Origin: Atrichornis clamosus | Lineage: Eukaryota; Chordata; Aves; Passeriformes; Menuridae | Length of the DNA: 64,000 nucleotides | Direction: 5' to 3' | Assembly (NCBI GenBank): GCA_013400975.1 | Contig: WBMZ01014018.1 | Coordinates: forward strand, 129,181-193,180 | Shown: in pieces, positions 12,977 through 25,589 of the stretch | How the letters are laid out: each line of letters starts with the position of its first letter | How positions within the stretch are numbered: position 1 is the first letter of the stretch | Translations under genes and position numbers: made by a program | The notes under the pieces: model-generated | The model's database searches: none | The model's input: the letters and a program-made list of their open reading frames with translations, nothing else | What the model was told of the DNA's origin: nothing

Positions 12977-13053
12977 NNNNNNNNNNNNNNNNNNNNNNNN
13001 NNNNNNNNNNNNNNNNNNNNNNNNNNNNNNNNNNNNNNNNNNNNNNNNNNNNN
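12977..13053. other. assembly gap (77 N)
   Basis: Seventy-seven unknown bases between the minisatellite and the G run. The missing sequence is likely repetitive or extremely GC-rich. It touches the start of the CpG island, so a transcription start could be hidden here. Confidence 0.99.
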
Positions 13054-13055
13054 GT

Positions 13056-13096
<41 letters not shown>
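13056..13096 (+). repeat. 41-base G homopolymer
   Basis: Forty-one consecutive G residues directly after the gap. This could form G-quadruplex structure. It may also be partly a sequencing or gap-filling artefact, since the run length at a gap edge is unreliable. Confidence 0.9.
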
Positions 13097-13300
13097 CGGG
13101 CCGTGCACATGTGCGGGGCGGACCCACCGCCAGCCCCGCCCGCCCCGGTGCCGCCGGTGCCGCCCGGCGCGGAGCGGAGCCGAGCCGAGCTCGGCGAGGA
13201 GCCCGGCGGGGCGAGCCGAGGGATGGGCAGGGAGCCCCCGCGGCAGCCGCCCCGAAGGTGGGAGAGCCGGGGGAGTCCGTGTAACCGGGGCGGGGGACAG
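13097..13300. promoter_or_regulatory. CpG island; candidate PIK3R5 promoter and noncoding first exon
   Basis: Very dense CpG and GC boxes (GCCCCGCCC near 13133), with GAGCGGAGCCGAGCCGAGC and GCGAGCCGAGGG, the texture of a vertebrate TSS. A possible + strand donor, GAAG then GTGGGAG at 13258, could end a first exon that splices to the acceptor at 46517. It lies 33 kb from the coding start, comparable in kind to mammalian PIK3R5, which has remote noncoding 5' exons. Alternatives are a leftward promoter or a noncoding RNA. Confidence 0.4.
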
Positions 13301-13480
13301 TGCACAGACTGTGACCGGTGTGATCGCGGTGTCCCTGAAACCGGGGCGGGGGGCTGTGCACGCACTGAGCTCGGTGTGACCGGGGTGGGGGGCTCTGTAC
13401 ACCTCGTGCACGTGGAGGGCGAGCGGGGGGTTCCTGGGGTGTCCGGGTAACCGGGGGCACCCGGTGGGTTTGGGGGTTGG
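13277..13480 (+). repeat. degenerate GC-rich tandem repeat downstream of the CpG island
   Basis: Diverged units of roughly 40-65 bases, each with a GTGT...ACCGGGG(C/T)GGGG core followed by GTGCAC-like words, start near 13280, 13331, 13373 and 13440. Homology between units is visible by eye but loose. Confidence 0.5.
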
Positions 13481-16379
13481 TGCAGAGGGCACGGGGGTGC
13501 CCGGAGGGGGCTGGGTCGTTTGCGGGGGCTCGTTATAAATGGGGTAACAGGAGGAGGACTGAAGCCAGTGTCATGGGGAGCGTCCCGTGTAACTGGGGGC
13601 TTCCACTTAAACCCCTCAGTGGGGTGTCACTAGCCCCGTCTGGGGGTGTCTCTTGCAGCCTTGGAAAGGGCTGCATCGTGTCTCCCTCAGGGTCCCTTTG
13701 TAGCCCGGGGTGGTCAGTGGCCGGCCGTGTCTGGCCAGGAGGAGCCGGTGTCACCCCGCGGGTGGGGACGGCCCTGCTGCTGTGACTCATTTTGGGACTG
13801 TGTGTTTGTTTTCCTCGGCGGTGCCCCACGGAGCTGCTGCTCGGGGCCCAGGTGTGGGGCCCTGCCCGCCCCAGGGGACCACCCTGCCTTGGCTGGGTCC
13901 CCGGGAAATCCCGGGGGCTCTCCGGTCCCCGCCTGGAGTTTTGCAGGGCTGCTGGCAGGGTGGCAGTGACTCACCGCGGTCACTGCAGCAGGGGCTCTTC
14001 CCTGGGCTGAAGGGACACAGAGGTCACAAGGCGCCTGTTGCTCCCGTCACCCTCAGCCGGGTCTCCGCAGCCCGAAGGGGCTGGGGTGTAACCCCAGGGA
14101 AGGCTCTGCTTTGGCAGCAGGATGTGGTTTGGGATGTGACAAAGTCAGCAGTGTGCGCCCCTCCAGCATCGGAGTCTGGACACGCGCCAGCCCCAAGGTG
14201 TCCCCGTGGTGCTTCTTGCCTTCTCAGCCTGTGCTGATTGTGGTGCCTGCCAAGGAGCATCTTCCATCAGGTGCTTCCGTGGCCTTCCAGTGTCACCTGT
14301 GGCTCCCACTGAGTGCCCAGCCCCAGCCCGGCCTCCTGCCCCACTCACTCCTGCCCCGGCCTCCCCCAGAGGATGCTGAGCTGCTTTGGAGGTGTGAGCC
14401 CTGAGGGAGGAAAAGGCTCGGCTGATTCAGATCACTAACGAAAGCAGGAGAAAAGATTTCAGACCTTTGTTTTCATGTTTGTTACAATCTGGCTGCTGTC
14501 ACCCCAGCACCCGTTGGCTTTTGCTAAGGGCTGGTTTCGGGGCTGCTGCGGCTCTCAGGGCAGCGAAACTGTGCTCAGGCAGCTGCAGGCTGGTGCTGCT
14601 CCTGCTGCTGCTGGAGGGGCTGTTGCTGTACAGCTGCAATTTATTTCATTTTTCCATTTAGATTAATTTTCTAAATCTCGGTTTGGTGCAAACTCCAGGG
14701 ATATGCAGGATGTCAATGCTTTCATTTTCCTGTGTGTCAGAAAGGTCTGTTGGTTTTGTGGGTTGTTTTGGGTTTTTTACCTTGTTCAAAGCAAAAAATC
14801 GGATGGAGTTGCAAATTGTTTCTGAAACATGATTGCAAAGTGGTTTGGAGCTCTGGGTGTTGCTCAGATTGGAGCTTGAATGTAGAAGGGTGAGAAAATA
14901 AAGAGCCAGAGCTTGGCAGTGGTGGTTACAGCGGTTCCAGCCCTCTGTGACGGTGACTACATCAGGCTGGAGGGCTCAGGTGATGCTGGGGCCGCTCCAC
15001 AGGGTTCTGCAAGGAAGCAGCTGAGCAGAGCCAGGTGTGCTGCACCGGGAGCCGGGGTGTGTGTTTGGTCCGAGGCCAGCTCCAGCCTCGGGGTGTTGTC
15101 CTGCTGCAGCGAAGCGGGGGGAGCTCAGAGCTCTGCCTTCCCTGGCATTGTGTGGCCATCCCTGTCCTGCTCCCTGCAGTTCTGCAGCCTGCTCAGGGGA
15201 GAGGACAGGGGATAGAAAGTGTTGGAGATGCTTACACGGAGGGGGAAAGCAGAGTGCTGGTGTGCATTGATTTGGTGAGGGGCAGCCCCCCATCTCTGGT
15301 GCTGTAGGGGTGCAGTTGGCTTTTCCCTCCTTCCCCGTGGAGATCAGAGCATCCCAGCAGGGAAACAAACCCAAGCTGGCACGGTGTGCCTTTTTGCTGA
15401 ATGTGAAAATGAAGCTGTGGATTTTGCACTACGAAAGAAGAACGGAGTGCAGTGGGAAGTGCTGGCAGAGAGGTGCAGTCGCTGCTCTGGCAGGGCCAGC
15501 TCCCCGTGCTGCAGCAGCCCTCAGGGCTGAGGGATGCCAAATTCGGTGCTCTGGCTGCGCTGGGGACCAGGGACACCCGCTCAGTAGCATGGGGACCTTG
15601 CCATGCTGCAGCTCACCCTGAAGCAGTTTCAACTTCTCTTTTTTTGGGTGCCCGCTGAGCACGGTGGGGCTGCCCATTTTTGCATTATCATCTTGCAAGT
15701 GGAAAGTTGTGCACGAGGGGAAGGCACTCAGGTGAGTGCCCCGGGTGGTTTTGAGCAATGGGAGGCTCCTGCTGTGTCTGAACTTTGATCTCATCAGCGA
15801 TTTGAAGTTCCAGGTGAGAGGATGGGGAGGGAGGATGAGGTTTTTGTGGAAGCTCTGCCCCTCAACTCCCCGTGCCCAGCAGGTCTTCCCTCTGTGCTTT
15901 GCTGGTTTGGGCTGGAAATGTCTCTCCTGACTGCGGTGGAGGAAAATGTGACCTGTGGATGCAATCCAGGCTCCATAGGGGCGTCTCTTTCTCTCCTCTC
16001 TACCAGACTTCCCTCCCGCTTCCCTGAGAGGCTCAGCATTGCAGGACTCCCCATCCTTGTCCTCTCTCTCCTGTCCGGAGGCAGTGTGAGGGTCCCACCC
16101 AACCAAAACCACCATCGGGGTCTCCAGGCGACCTCTGCGACCCACCCAGGGCTGCGTCCAGCTTGTGTTGGGTGAGCGCTGTTGGTGATGCGGGTGTGAT
16201 ATTCCCGAGGATCCAGAGAGTCTCTCCCTGTGCCGCAGCCCGGAGGGGTGGACAGGACCTGTCCCTCGTGCTCCCTGCTGGCACCGAGCTCCTGGTGGGA
16301 GCCCGGGGAGCGGCCGCAGCTCCCGAGCGCCTTTCCCAGCACGGAGACCAAACCCGCGACGTTCCTGTCTTTCTGATCT
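13481..16379. other. no gene recognised
   Basis: GC-rich noncoding DNA, CpG content falling rightwards. Overlapping open frames up to 238 codons show no known domain. A CTGCTGCTG run lies near 14600. Would be PIK3R5 5' intron if the promoter at 13.1 kb is correct. Confidence 0.5.
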
Positions 16380-16880
16380 CGTCTTTGGCTGCCAATTAGC
16401 ACGACGTGAGAACTTGTCTCCCTGATGACGCGCCCGTGTGACTCCTCAGATGCTTTAATTGCAGTGTTTCCAGCGGCCCGGGAGCAATGAAATGGTAATT
16501 GTTGTGATTGTGTGCCGGGCGGTAACTAAAAGATGCAGCTCTTTGGCGAAGCCTAATTAGGAAATAGGGACACTGTTGGGAAGGGCTTTGCGATGTGATT
16601 TTCCTAATGAAAGCTACTGAATAGGCAGCCTTGTAATGAAGAACAGACTCGCAAGGGCACTGCCAATTGCTCTTCTCTCGTGTTAATTTTGTATTTCCTC
16701 TCCATTGTTTCTAATACCCTCTTGGAAAAGCTTGAAGATAAAATGCTTTATTTCCTTACGCCTCGTATCCTGTTTGGCAAGCGGCGACTGTAGCATGTGC
16801 ATCTGGAATACATGAGTGGCCAGGCATGAGCTCCTTCAGACTTGTTAATCTCTGATTTCAAACTCTGCCGCTGGGAATAA
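16380..16880. promoter_or_regulatory. strong candidate conserved noncoding element (homeodomain-rich enhancer-like block)
   Basis: A 500-base AT-rich island in GC-rich DNA with many ATTA/TAAT cores: CCAATTAGCAC, CTTTAATTGCAG, GGTAATTGTTGTGATTG, the perfect palindrome CCTAATTAGG (16552-16561), TTCCTAATGAAAGC, GTTAATTTTG and TTGTTAATCTC. CpGs are interspersed. It has no ORF or transposon similarity. The texture is that of deeply conserved vertebrate enhancers; the target gene (NTN1 or PIK3R5) is inference. Confidence 0.5.
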
Positions 16881-19800
16881 AAAAAAAAAAAGCAACTTCA
16901 GCCTGCGGATGATCGGTTCCCTGGCGGCTGGCGCAGTGGGAATGCTCGGCTGGGATCGCAGATGTGTGGCTGGGAGCGAGCTGGTTCTGTGGAGCTGGAG
17001 GCAGAGCGGTGCTCCAGGGAGGTGGTTTGTGTGGAAGCAGCGTGCTGGGGTTTTGTGCTCGAGGCTCGGCTGGTTTCACCTCAGCCCTGCTCTCCTCGCA
17101 CATCCCTCGCTGAGTTTAACCTGCCCATCTGAGAGTTCACCCAGGTTGAGTCTCCTCGGTAAAACCGAGCCCAGCGCCGGGTCCTGCTCCGGGCAGCTGT
17201 GGCTCAGCGCTCCCACCTGCGCCCTCCCTTCCCGGAACGGGGCTGGGAGCCCTCGGGTGTGCCCGGGGAGGGCTCCGGTGCTGCCCCCCCAGCTGCGCAG
17301 GGACAAGGCCTGCACGTGTTTTTAGCCCGCAGATGCGAGCGTGAGCCTCTGGCTGAGTTACAGGGGCAACAGGAAAGCACTCCCTGGCTGGCTGAGGCAG
17401 GGCTGTGGCGCTGTGACCATTACAAATGACAATTATCAATGACTCTGTATTTGTAGGAGAGATGGGGATGGGGCTTGGCTTTCCCTCAAATGTTGTGTTT
17501 CATTGCTCAGAACTCCCACAGTGCTTGGGCTGAGAGCAGCCCGGGTGCCCTTAAAATGCTGCTGGTCCCATTTTGGGGTGTGTTTAAGCAGAAGTGAGCA
17601 GAGCCTGGCACGAGCAGCCCGTGTGGTGAGGGTGCTGGGGAATGGAAGGACACTGGAGCATCGTCCCCGGTCACGCCGCTCACGGCTGCCCAGCGCTGAT
17701 TTGTCTGAGCAGGAAGAGCTCAGCTTCGACCTGATCTTGTGACTGTCCTTAGCAGCTGCTGGGGTAGGGAACTGCCATCTTTTTGACCCTGTTTGGAGGG
17801 TTTGTGCAGTCACTTCAGGGTGTTTTCACTGTTCTCTCCACCTGTTATAGGGTACGGCTGTGTGGATGGGCCATGGCTGCTGTGTGCACCCTTCAGGAGA
17901 GACACCCTCGTCCTGAGCCTGCAGAAGTGTTTTTCATCCCTTCCACAAAGGCCCATTCTTTGTTGTCTCAAATTAGGATGAAACGCTTCCCCTTTCAGCT
18001 GCTTCCCCTGTTGCTCTGGGTCTATTTAAGCCCTCAGCCCAGAGGCTTCTCGGCAAACAAGCTCTCATCCTTTCAGGTGGCATTTCCCTTTTTTCATTGT
18101 TTCTGGCAATCTGTACATGTGAAACTTCACAAATGTTTCTTCATTCTTGGTGTCTTTGTGCTGATAAACCTCATAAATGGGTACACACAGAGACTGCAGC
18201 CTCCCACCCCTGCAGCTGCCTGGGGGAGCCGCAGCATCTCTCAGGTGTGGAGGCTTTGCAGTGGGACTGAGTGAAGCCCGGCTGGGGGACATCCCTGCTG
18301 CTCCTCATCCAGCTGTGTGAATCCTGCCTGTCTGAGAGAGCTTCTGCTTGAGGCTTGTCCCTCTTAACCAATTAGCTGGGTCGCAATCAAAGCCAAGAAG
18401 GCCCATGTTCCCAAAGGACTGCTCATTACATGGAAATTGTCTCCAGGTTGATGTGGTCTCAATGCCAGTGGGTGCTAATCCTTTAGGGAACTCCAGGGTG
18501 GGAAGGAATGGCTCCATGGGTCTAAACCCACTTTTGTGGCACAGAGCACACCCAGAGCCTGGGAACTCCATGGCCCTGAGCTGCCAGATCACGATGCTGG
18601 GTTTGGAAGTGAGGGCAGGATAGTGAGCGTTAAACAGCATCCCACCTGCTCCATGTGGCCTCCAACCAGAACATCACCAGGACGGAGATGCTTTAGGATG
18701 AAGGGAACAGCCTTTGACTTGTGGGAATTGGGTGCTTACTGTCACATCAGTTCCCAGGAGCTTGGCTGGGATGAAGGACTGGCCCTTTTGGGATGTGATG
18801 CTCCTGCCCAGCATGGGAGGAACAGGGGACTGGAAGTGGTTCATGTGCTGCACGAGCTCCTGCTCCTGGAATGGGTGCCTGGGGGGATTTGGGGACTTGC
18901 TCTGCAGGTCGGGGCTGTGCCAGCCTGGCTGGAGGCACTTCAGAGCTGGGTTGCTCGTGGTGTCACTTGTGGCTGTGGTGTCACCTTCCAGTAGAGTCCC
19001 TGGGCTCGGAGAGGGGATGGAGAGTCATGGATAGGGCCTCCACGTGGAGAAGGGGGTACCTCTTGGCTTGTCTTCTCCATGGCCCTTGGGCCTGGCAGGG
19101 CTGTAGCTCTGACGGCTGCACCAGGCCAGCCCAAAGGATGGTCCAGCTCAGGGTCCTGGACCTTGCTCACTGCGGTGGGGCTGCCCCAAGCTCCCCAGTC
19201 CCAGCACGTTCCCCTGGAGCAGCCTGTCCTCCTCCACCTCTGGGGTTTGGCACATCTGGGTGCAGCAGTGGCCTCCAGCACTGAGCCTGCTGCTTCCAGA
19301 GATGAACTCCGGGTTTGGAAAGGTTTCAAGCTCACTGTTCTCCTCTCCCAAGTCAGTGTTTCTGCCCTGTGGGGCAGAAGGTGCTCAGGGGATGAACAGC
19401 CCTGGAGGGGTTGGCCACTGCTGGCTGGATGCCCACCTCTGCCTGGGCTGTCTGCCCCTTTGGAGACTTCCCTTCTTCCCATCGACTGTGATGCTGTGCT
19501 TGTACCACTCCAAGTGGGGCTCACACCCCGCTCTGAGCTTTGTGAATCTCAGCCCCGCTTGCCCTTGGCCTGAGGGTAGTGGGGAGCAGCCAAAAACCTC
19601 CCTGCCATCATCTGCCTTTTGTGCTGCTGCAGCCAGCGGTGCTGGGAGCAAACTGAAGGTCTTGGGCAACCAAGCCAGGGACTGAAAAGGCTCCTGGGTT
19701 CCCAGCAGGGCCTCCACAATGGCAGGAAGCAACTTCTAAAGCTTCCTTTGGATACACAGGGCCTTGGGGGAAAGATTTACTTGCTTGTTTATGCTGTAAG

Positions 19801-22800
19801 TTAATCTATTTAGTGGGTCTGGCATTAAAGCTCACAAAAAGCCCTCTGAAATGGTCACGCTGCTTGTTTGTAGGGCTTTGTCTCTCACTTACTTTGTTTC
19901 ACAGCTGGAGTAGTTAAGCAGAGACAGAGCCAATTGAAATCTCACGTGTAAACTTGTTTTTCCAAATAGACTGAAGGAATTAGGATTGGCTCTCCCCTCC
20001 TTCATCACGAGGGAGCTGCAGGGGGAAGGCAGTGGGGCAGGGATTGGGGTCTTCTCTGGGAGGAACCCTTGTGCCACCTTGCTGGGGGGCAGGATGGGGA
20101 TGGTCCCTGGCCCTGTTCAGGCTGGGAGATGTTTTTGCAACAGAAGAAAACAACAAACCCAAACTAAGTCCCAAACAACCCAGCACCCCTCCCTGTGAGC
20201 CCCTGTAGCAGAGTAGGGAGCCACATGGCATTTTAGTGGGGACAAGAAGGCTTGGGAAGAGTTTGGAGAGGCACAGAAAAGTGCTGGGTCAATGGAACAA
20301 AGAATGGGTGATGAGAACCTTTCCTGATATCACAGCATTGCTGTTTCCGCTGGTGTTTGATGCCATCCTAAATGTGACAGTGCCACCCACACTTGACCTC
20401 ACACAGGAAAAATGGGGTTTCCTTGAGGACCACATCCTGAGAAGCCCCAGGTACCAGCAGCAGCTGTAGGAAGCATGTGGGACGTGAGGTCTGTGCCTAG
20501 AGCAGGAGGTGCTGCGCATTTCCTCGGAGCATCTTCAGCTGCCAGGAACTGTTGGGAGGGAGCTCAGCACCTGCTCCACGTGGGCAGGGACCTCAGTCCC
20601 AGGTGTCCCACCTGCTTTTGGGAGGGTGTCTCCTGCTGAGCGTGGGAATGCCTGGGGTTTTATCACCCTCCCCCAGGTGAGTAAGGCCCTCACAACAGGG
20701 ATGTCTCCTGTGTTCTGTCCCTTGGGAGGGCTGGGAGGAATCCCTAGACACCGGTGTCCTTCAGTTCCTTCTTGGCAGGAACAGCTTGGGCTGCTGTCTG
20801 TGGTTTGGGAAACACCTTTTCCACACCCCTCCCCCACTAAATTATGCACTTGCTGAATTTTTATTTTTTTCCCCCGGTCCTCTCCTGTGACACACAGGAA
20901 CTTCTGTGCTAAACTTCCACCTTCCCTAAAGAGCAGCCCTGGAGTTTCCATCACATCCTGCTGGTGACACCCAGCTCCTCTCTGGGCTGTGACAACACCA
21001 TGGCTCTGTCCCGCCTAAATCCTCCTGGGACTTGACACAGAGCCTGGAATTGACTGTTGGGTGATGTTGGGTGAAACTTTAACCTTCACTGTTGTGACAA
21101 TGACTGATAGCTAAAATTAACTCTTGCATCATGTGGTGAGGGGTTTTCATAATTGGTGCCAGGAACAAATGCATTTCCTCTCTGAAAACTGAGTCTATAA
21201 AACTGCTTTTCTCTTACATCAGATATGTGTCATTTCTCTTGGCTTGGGTTTTCTGAGGAGGAAAACAGAGGCTCTTCTTACCCTGGCTGAGTTTTGCCAA
21301 ACTCACAGAGCCCCTTGAGTGGTCATGGATGGGGCTGGGGTTGGTGCTGTCCTGGGTGGCCTCTCCACACCCATCCCAGGCTGGCTGGGAGCTGTGCTGG
21401 ATTCCAGGCACGTGCTGCTGTTTGCCTGGCACTGGTGGCAGAGCTGCTGCTCCTGATGGGAGCGAGAGGAGAGATGGGTCTGGCTCTGCTCCTGGGCAGA
21501 AAGCGAAGCCCAGGCTGCTGAAACCTGCCAGCCTTGGTCTGGTGGGCCCAAGGGTGAGCAGAGGTTTGGTGGAAGGGAGATAAAAAGAAGCACAGGGTAG
21601 GGCTGGAATTCCCTCCCACCCATTTGGGTTTTCCTTTTCAGAAGGTTACTGTGAGAGTCAGGATGTTCTTCACAGTGATGAAATCCAAGAAATTCCCACA
21701 GACCTCTGTACCTGCTCCTCTGTCTCGATGCACAAGGGTTGCAAAGACAATGGAGTGCGGGCTGGGAGGGCCATCAGTACTGGAAGGGCCTCTGGGGGTT
21801 CCTCCCTGGCCTGGGACAAGGACCATGTCCCCTCTGTCGCTCTGTCTGAGTCTGTTGCTGCTTGTTCTGCCTTCAAGGGCATGGGCACAGATCAGTCTCC
21901 TCCTCACAGCAGCCCTTCTGTGTTAAGCTTGCCCCATTTCCAACATCCAGCAGTCCAGGGCACATTGAAATCTGAACCTTGTCCCTCAGCATCTCTAGGA
22001 ACGGGACTTTTGCAGTTTCTTTCAAAAACAGTTGCAAAAAGTAACAGACCTTATTCTAACAGCATCAGGGAGACACTTCCCTCCCTGTGCCTTTCCCTTC
22101 CCAAAGGCTGAGAAGTGAGCAGTTCAACAGCAGTGTGTTCCAGGAGCTAAAAATACTGGAATATGGAGCTGGGGGGTGCAGCCCGTGGTTTCTGCTGGAG
22201 ATGGAAATGAAGGCAGGGCTGTGCCAGTGCAGAGAGCATCTCTGACTGAAGAGACTGCAGTGAGTCACGGGGGTGCAAAGAAATGTCATTCTGGAAGAGG
22301 GAAGGTCCCACTGCAACTGTTCTCAGTGCTGGCTCAGTGGGACTAATTTAGAGATTGGTGTTTCTCAGCACCAAAACACATCGTGGCTTTAGAGGGGGAG
22401 TGAGTGGAATTCCCCCGTTATCTGTTTGTCAAGAAGACACCAGATCCTGTCCTGAAAAAGAGTGATTGTAAAAAAGAACATTTTAAAAATAAGTCAGGAG
22501 GAAGTCTCAGTTTGCAGAATGGGTGGTGGGAGGTTCTGTGCTGGACACCAAAGCCGATGTGGTTTCAGTTTCCCCTGAACTTGGTGCTGGGGTCTGGTGC
22601 TGGTTGTGGTCTCCCTGCTCACACTGCCAACCTGGTACCAAGGGAATCTCTCACAGAAAGTCCCAGAAAAGTTCCCATGTGTCTTCACTTGTGTGAGGCT
22701 GTGACACATCCCAGGCTGCTCCTGTTCCTCAGGGAAATGCACACCGGGTCTAAAACTCAGGCCTGGATACGGAAGCAATGAAGCTTCAAATGAGGCTGGT

Positions 22801-22884
22801 TTGAGCTCAGGTCAGTGCAGATGCAAAGCCAGTGCTGAATGCTGTGATCCCTGCTCAGTGATTGCTGAATGTCTGACTCTACAG
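16881..22884. other. no gene recognised
   Basis: Starts with a 13-base A run ending at 16891, then a CpG-enriched patch at about 17155-17345, too small and isolated to call a promoter. The rest is noncoding, with overlapping frames up to 194 codons (18940-19524, - strand) lacking any recognised family. No CR1 tail seen. Confidence 0.5.
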
Positions 22885-23315
22885 GAGGCACCAGGCTGGT
22901 CACAGGGATGGAGCAGCTCTGCTGGGAGAGCTGGGGTTGTTCACCCTGGAGAGGAGAAGCTTTGGGGTGACCTCAGTGTGGCCTTCCAGGACCTGAAGGA
23001 GCTGCAGGAAAGATGAGAGAGAGACTGTTTGCAAGGGATGGAGTGACAGGACACAGGGAGTGGCTTCCCACTGCCAGAGGGCAGGGTTAGATGGGATACT
23101 GGGAAGGAATTCCTCCCTGTGAGGTGGTGAGGCCCTGGCCCAGGGTGCCCAGAGAAGCTGTGGCTGCCCCATCCCTGGAAGTGTCCAAGGCCAGGCTGGA
23201 CAGGGCTGGGAGCACCCCGGGATAGTGGAAGGTGTCCCTGCCCCTGGCAGGGGGTGGAATGAGATGGGTTTAAAGTCCTTCCAAACCAAACCCTTCTGGA
23301 ATTCTTGGCTTCCTA
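22885..23315 (+). mobile_element. CR1 LINE 3' fragment
   Basis: Runs from 'gaggcaccaggctggtcac' and 'ttgttcaccctggagagga' through 'gaattcctccctgtgaggt' and 'ggaagtgtccaaggccagg' to 'agtccttccaaaccaaacc'. This is a fairly complete CR1 3' UTR region in direct orientation, without an intact reverse transcriptase. Confidence 0.92.
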
Positions 23316-25589
23316 AAACCTGCTGTGGTCTCCTGGGTGTCCAGCAGTGGGAGGATGGTTCTGTGTACTCAGACTGGGTACCCAAAAGGCTGAACCCAAC
23401 ACCCTCAGCTGCTGGGATGCTCCCGCTCCTCCAACAGTTCCTATGAGATTCCAGGACTGGAAAATGGGGTCTACTTTGTGTTCATCCCCCACCTTCACCT
23501 GCTGCCAGCACTGCTGATGGGGAAGGTGGGAGTGGTGCAGGAAACCCAGCATGTCCATGTTTGAATCCAACATTTGTTGGACTGGACTGGATGGCAGTTT
23601 CCAGGTTGTTCTTGTTGCTGAGACTCCTTTTCTCTTCCTTTATCCAACTGCAGCTGCACAGGGACAGACTCTGGAAGGATCACAGGGGGTCTGTGTGAGT
23701 CCTGAGAGTCTCCCTGAAGTCGATCCCGTGGTGTCCCCTGTAAATGACCAAGTTCTGTGACCTCCTTGTTCAAACCAGAACCAGTGCATTGCTCTGGACT
23801 TGTCCTGGTGTCACCGTGAGTTGAGCCCAGCTGCAAACTCATCCCTGTGGGTCTCCTTCCAGCCTTGCCCTGTGCTTTACCTCAGTGGCTCTGGTCAGGC
23901 TGAGGAGGAGACCCTTTTTCCTGCTTCTAAAAGTGGAAAGAAGCTCCTGGAAAAACTCCCTGGAGCTGGAGTCCAGTCAGTAACATTGCGATGAGTAGTG
24001 CATTACCAGGATGATACCAGGATGATGGTCTCACTCTGAAATCACTCAGATTTGGTTGGGTTGGGTTTTGTCTGTTTTAGGGGCAGTCCTGCCTGCTTGT
24101 CTAACTTTTCTTATTAAAAAGTGGAGAGGAGAGCCAGTGACAGCAGCATCCAGCCGTGGCCCTCCGTGGGCAGTTGGGTGCTGGAGCCTTGCTCATTCCC
24201 CTGAAGAGGGATCCTGCTTGTGCCACTCACCTTGGCTGGGTGGGTGAGAGACTGAACCCCCACTCCAGGAGGGCTGGGGAGGTGCTTGGTTAGAGGCCCA
24301 TTTAGCTGATTTTCTTAGCTGATTTCTTTAATAACCTCAGGTGAGGTTTTGTGCCTGGTCCTGCAGCAGTCGATGGGAATTTGCTCCTGGCTGAAGAGCC
24401 AGTGCAGCACTGGTGTGGAAATGAGACCTGTGCTGTCCTGTCCCTCGCATTCTGGGCTGTTGGTGTCCATGGCTGTTTGTTGCCAGCCCTCATGTGCTTC
24501 AAATAGCTAAATAATGATGCATTTATTTTCTTTAATTTGTGTTTTCTGCATTGGCAGTGCTCTAATGCAGCTCATCTGTGAAACAGCCCCACAAAATTGA
24601 CCTTAGGAAGGTTTAAAGTGCACACTCCATCTTCAAAGGTGGGAATAACTTGGAGCAGAGGCTTTAAAGTGGTGCTTGTAGAATTCTCTTGGCCTGGTGG
24701 TTTATGGAGAGCTGCTCATTCCAGCCTCTGGCACTCAGATTTTACACCTGGCTTTCCAGGAGTGGAAGTTTAGTGAGGAGTCTTGAGGTCTTCAACAGCC
24801 AAAATCACCTGTAAAAATGTTGGCTTCTGCTTTTGTGTGTTATGACTTGAATTTGGGGGTGAAAGAAGTAAACACTAAACTGAGTCTGACTGCAGTTTCC
24901 ATGTTCCCATTCTTGCATTATCTGAGCTTCTTACAGCCTTTGAAACATTTGGTTGTGCAACTGCTGGCTAAGGAAGGAAGTGTGATTATTCCTGTTTTGC
25001 ATGTGGGAAGCAACTTAGGAGAATAAGGATGGGAGTTGTCTTGCTTAAGGATGCCTGCCTAAAAATCTAGGTCTCTAGTTCAGCTCAGTCTGCCCTGACG
25101 AGGGGTTCAAGCTGGGTGGGGTGAGCTGCCCTGCACAGCAGGTGCTCTCTGTCTGGAGATGCTGATTTGCTTAATCACCTCTGTTTTGCATAGGTAAAGT
25201 TGGAGGTAATGAATGCTGCCCCTGGATGGAGCCAGTGTCACCACAGAACTTTAAAGAGTTGATGGGGGGTTCTCCAAAGTCACTGGATTTTGGTTTTCCC
25301 TGTCATTTTTGGGGTTCAGGATGATAACCCTGAGGTTGCTGGCCTTGGTGACGTTGTAAGAAACCAGACACCAAGAGTTTTGGCTGGGCTGCTTTGCCTG
25401 GGTGTGCTGTTGGCTCTGCAGAAGGTTCACAAAGATTTCAGGGCTTGCCAGGCTTCCTTCATCTCCCTGTGCACTTCTGGTGCTGCTCAGAGCCCCAGGG
25501 CTGCTGGGGGTCCAGGGTGGCCACAGGAGGTCTGGCAGAAGGTCTGACTGAACAAACAGTTGTTGTGCTGGGAATGAGAGAGCTGCCCC
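23316..25589. other. no gene recognised; small AT-rich patch
   Basis: Noncoding. Around 24490-24620 an AT-rich patch (AGCTAAATAATGATGCATTT, TTTAATTTGTG, CTCTAATGCAGCTCATC) may be conserved. An 11-base CCAGGATGATA duplication lies near 24005. Nothing else recognised. Confidence 0.45.

Noticed and set aside
12078..13460. 460-codon reverse-strand frame rich in Pro and Ser, running through the gap
   Set aside because: It is the translation of the minisatellite, 77 N and the G homopolymer; no domain and no plausible start.
14880..14905. AATAAA signals such as the one near 14897 as evidence of a gene end
   Set aside because: Isolated hexamers are frequent by chance and no upstream coding exon supports a 3' UTR.
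17783..18274. 163-codon frame with hydrophobic stretches
   Set aside because: Hydrophobicity comes from T-rich DNA; no family, no splice or conservation clue.
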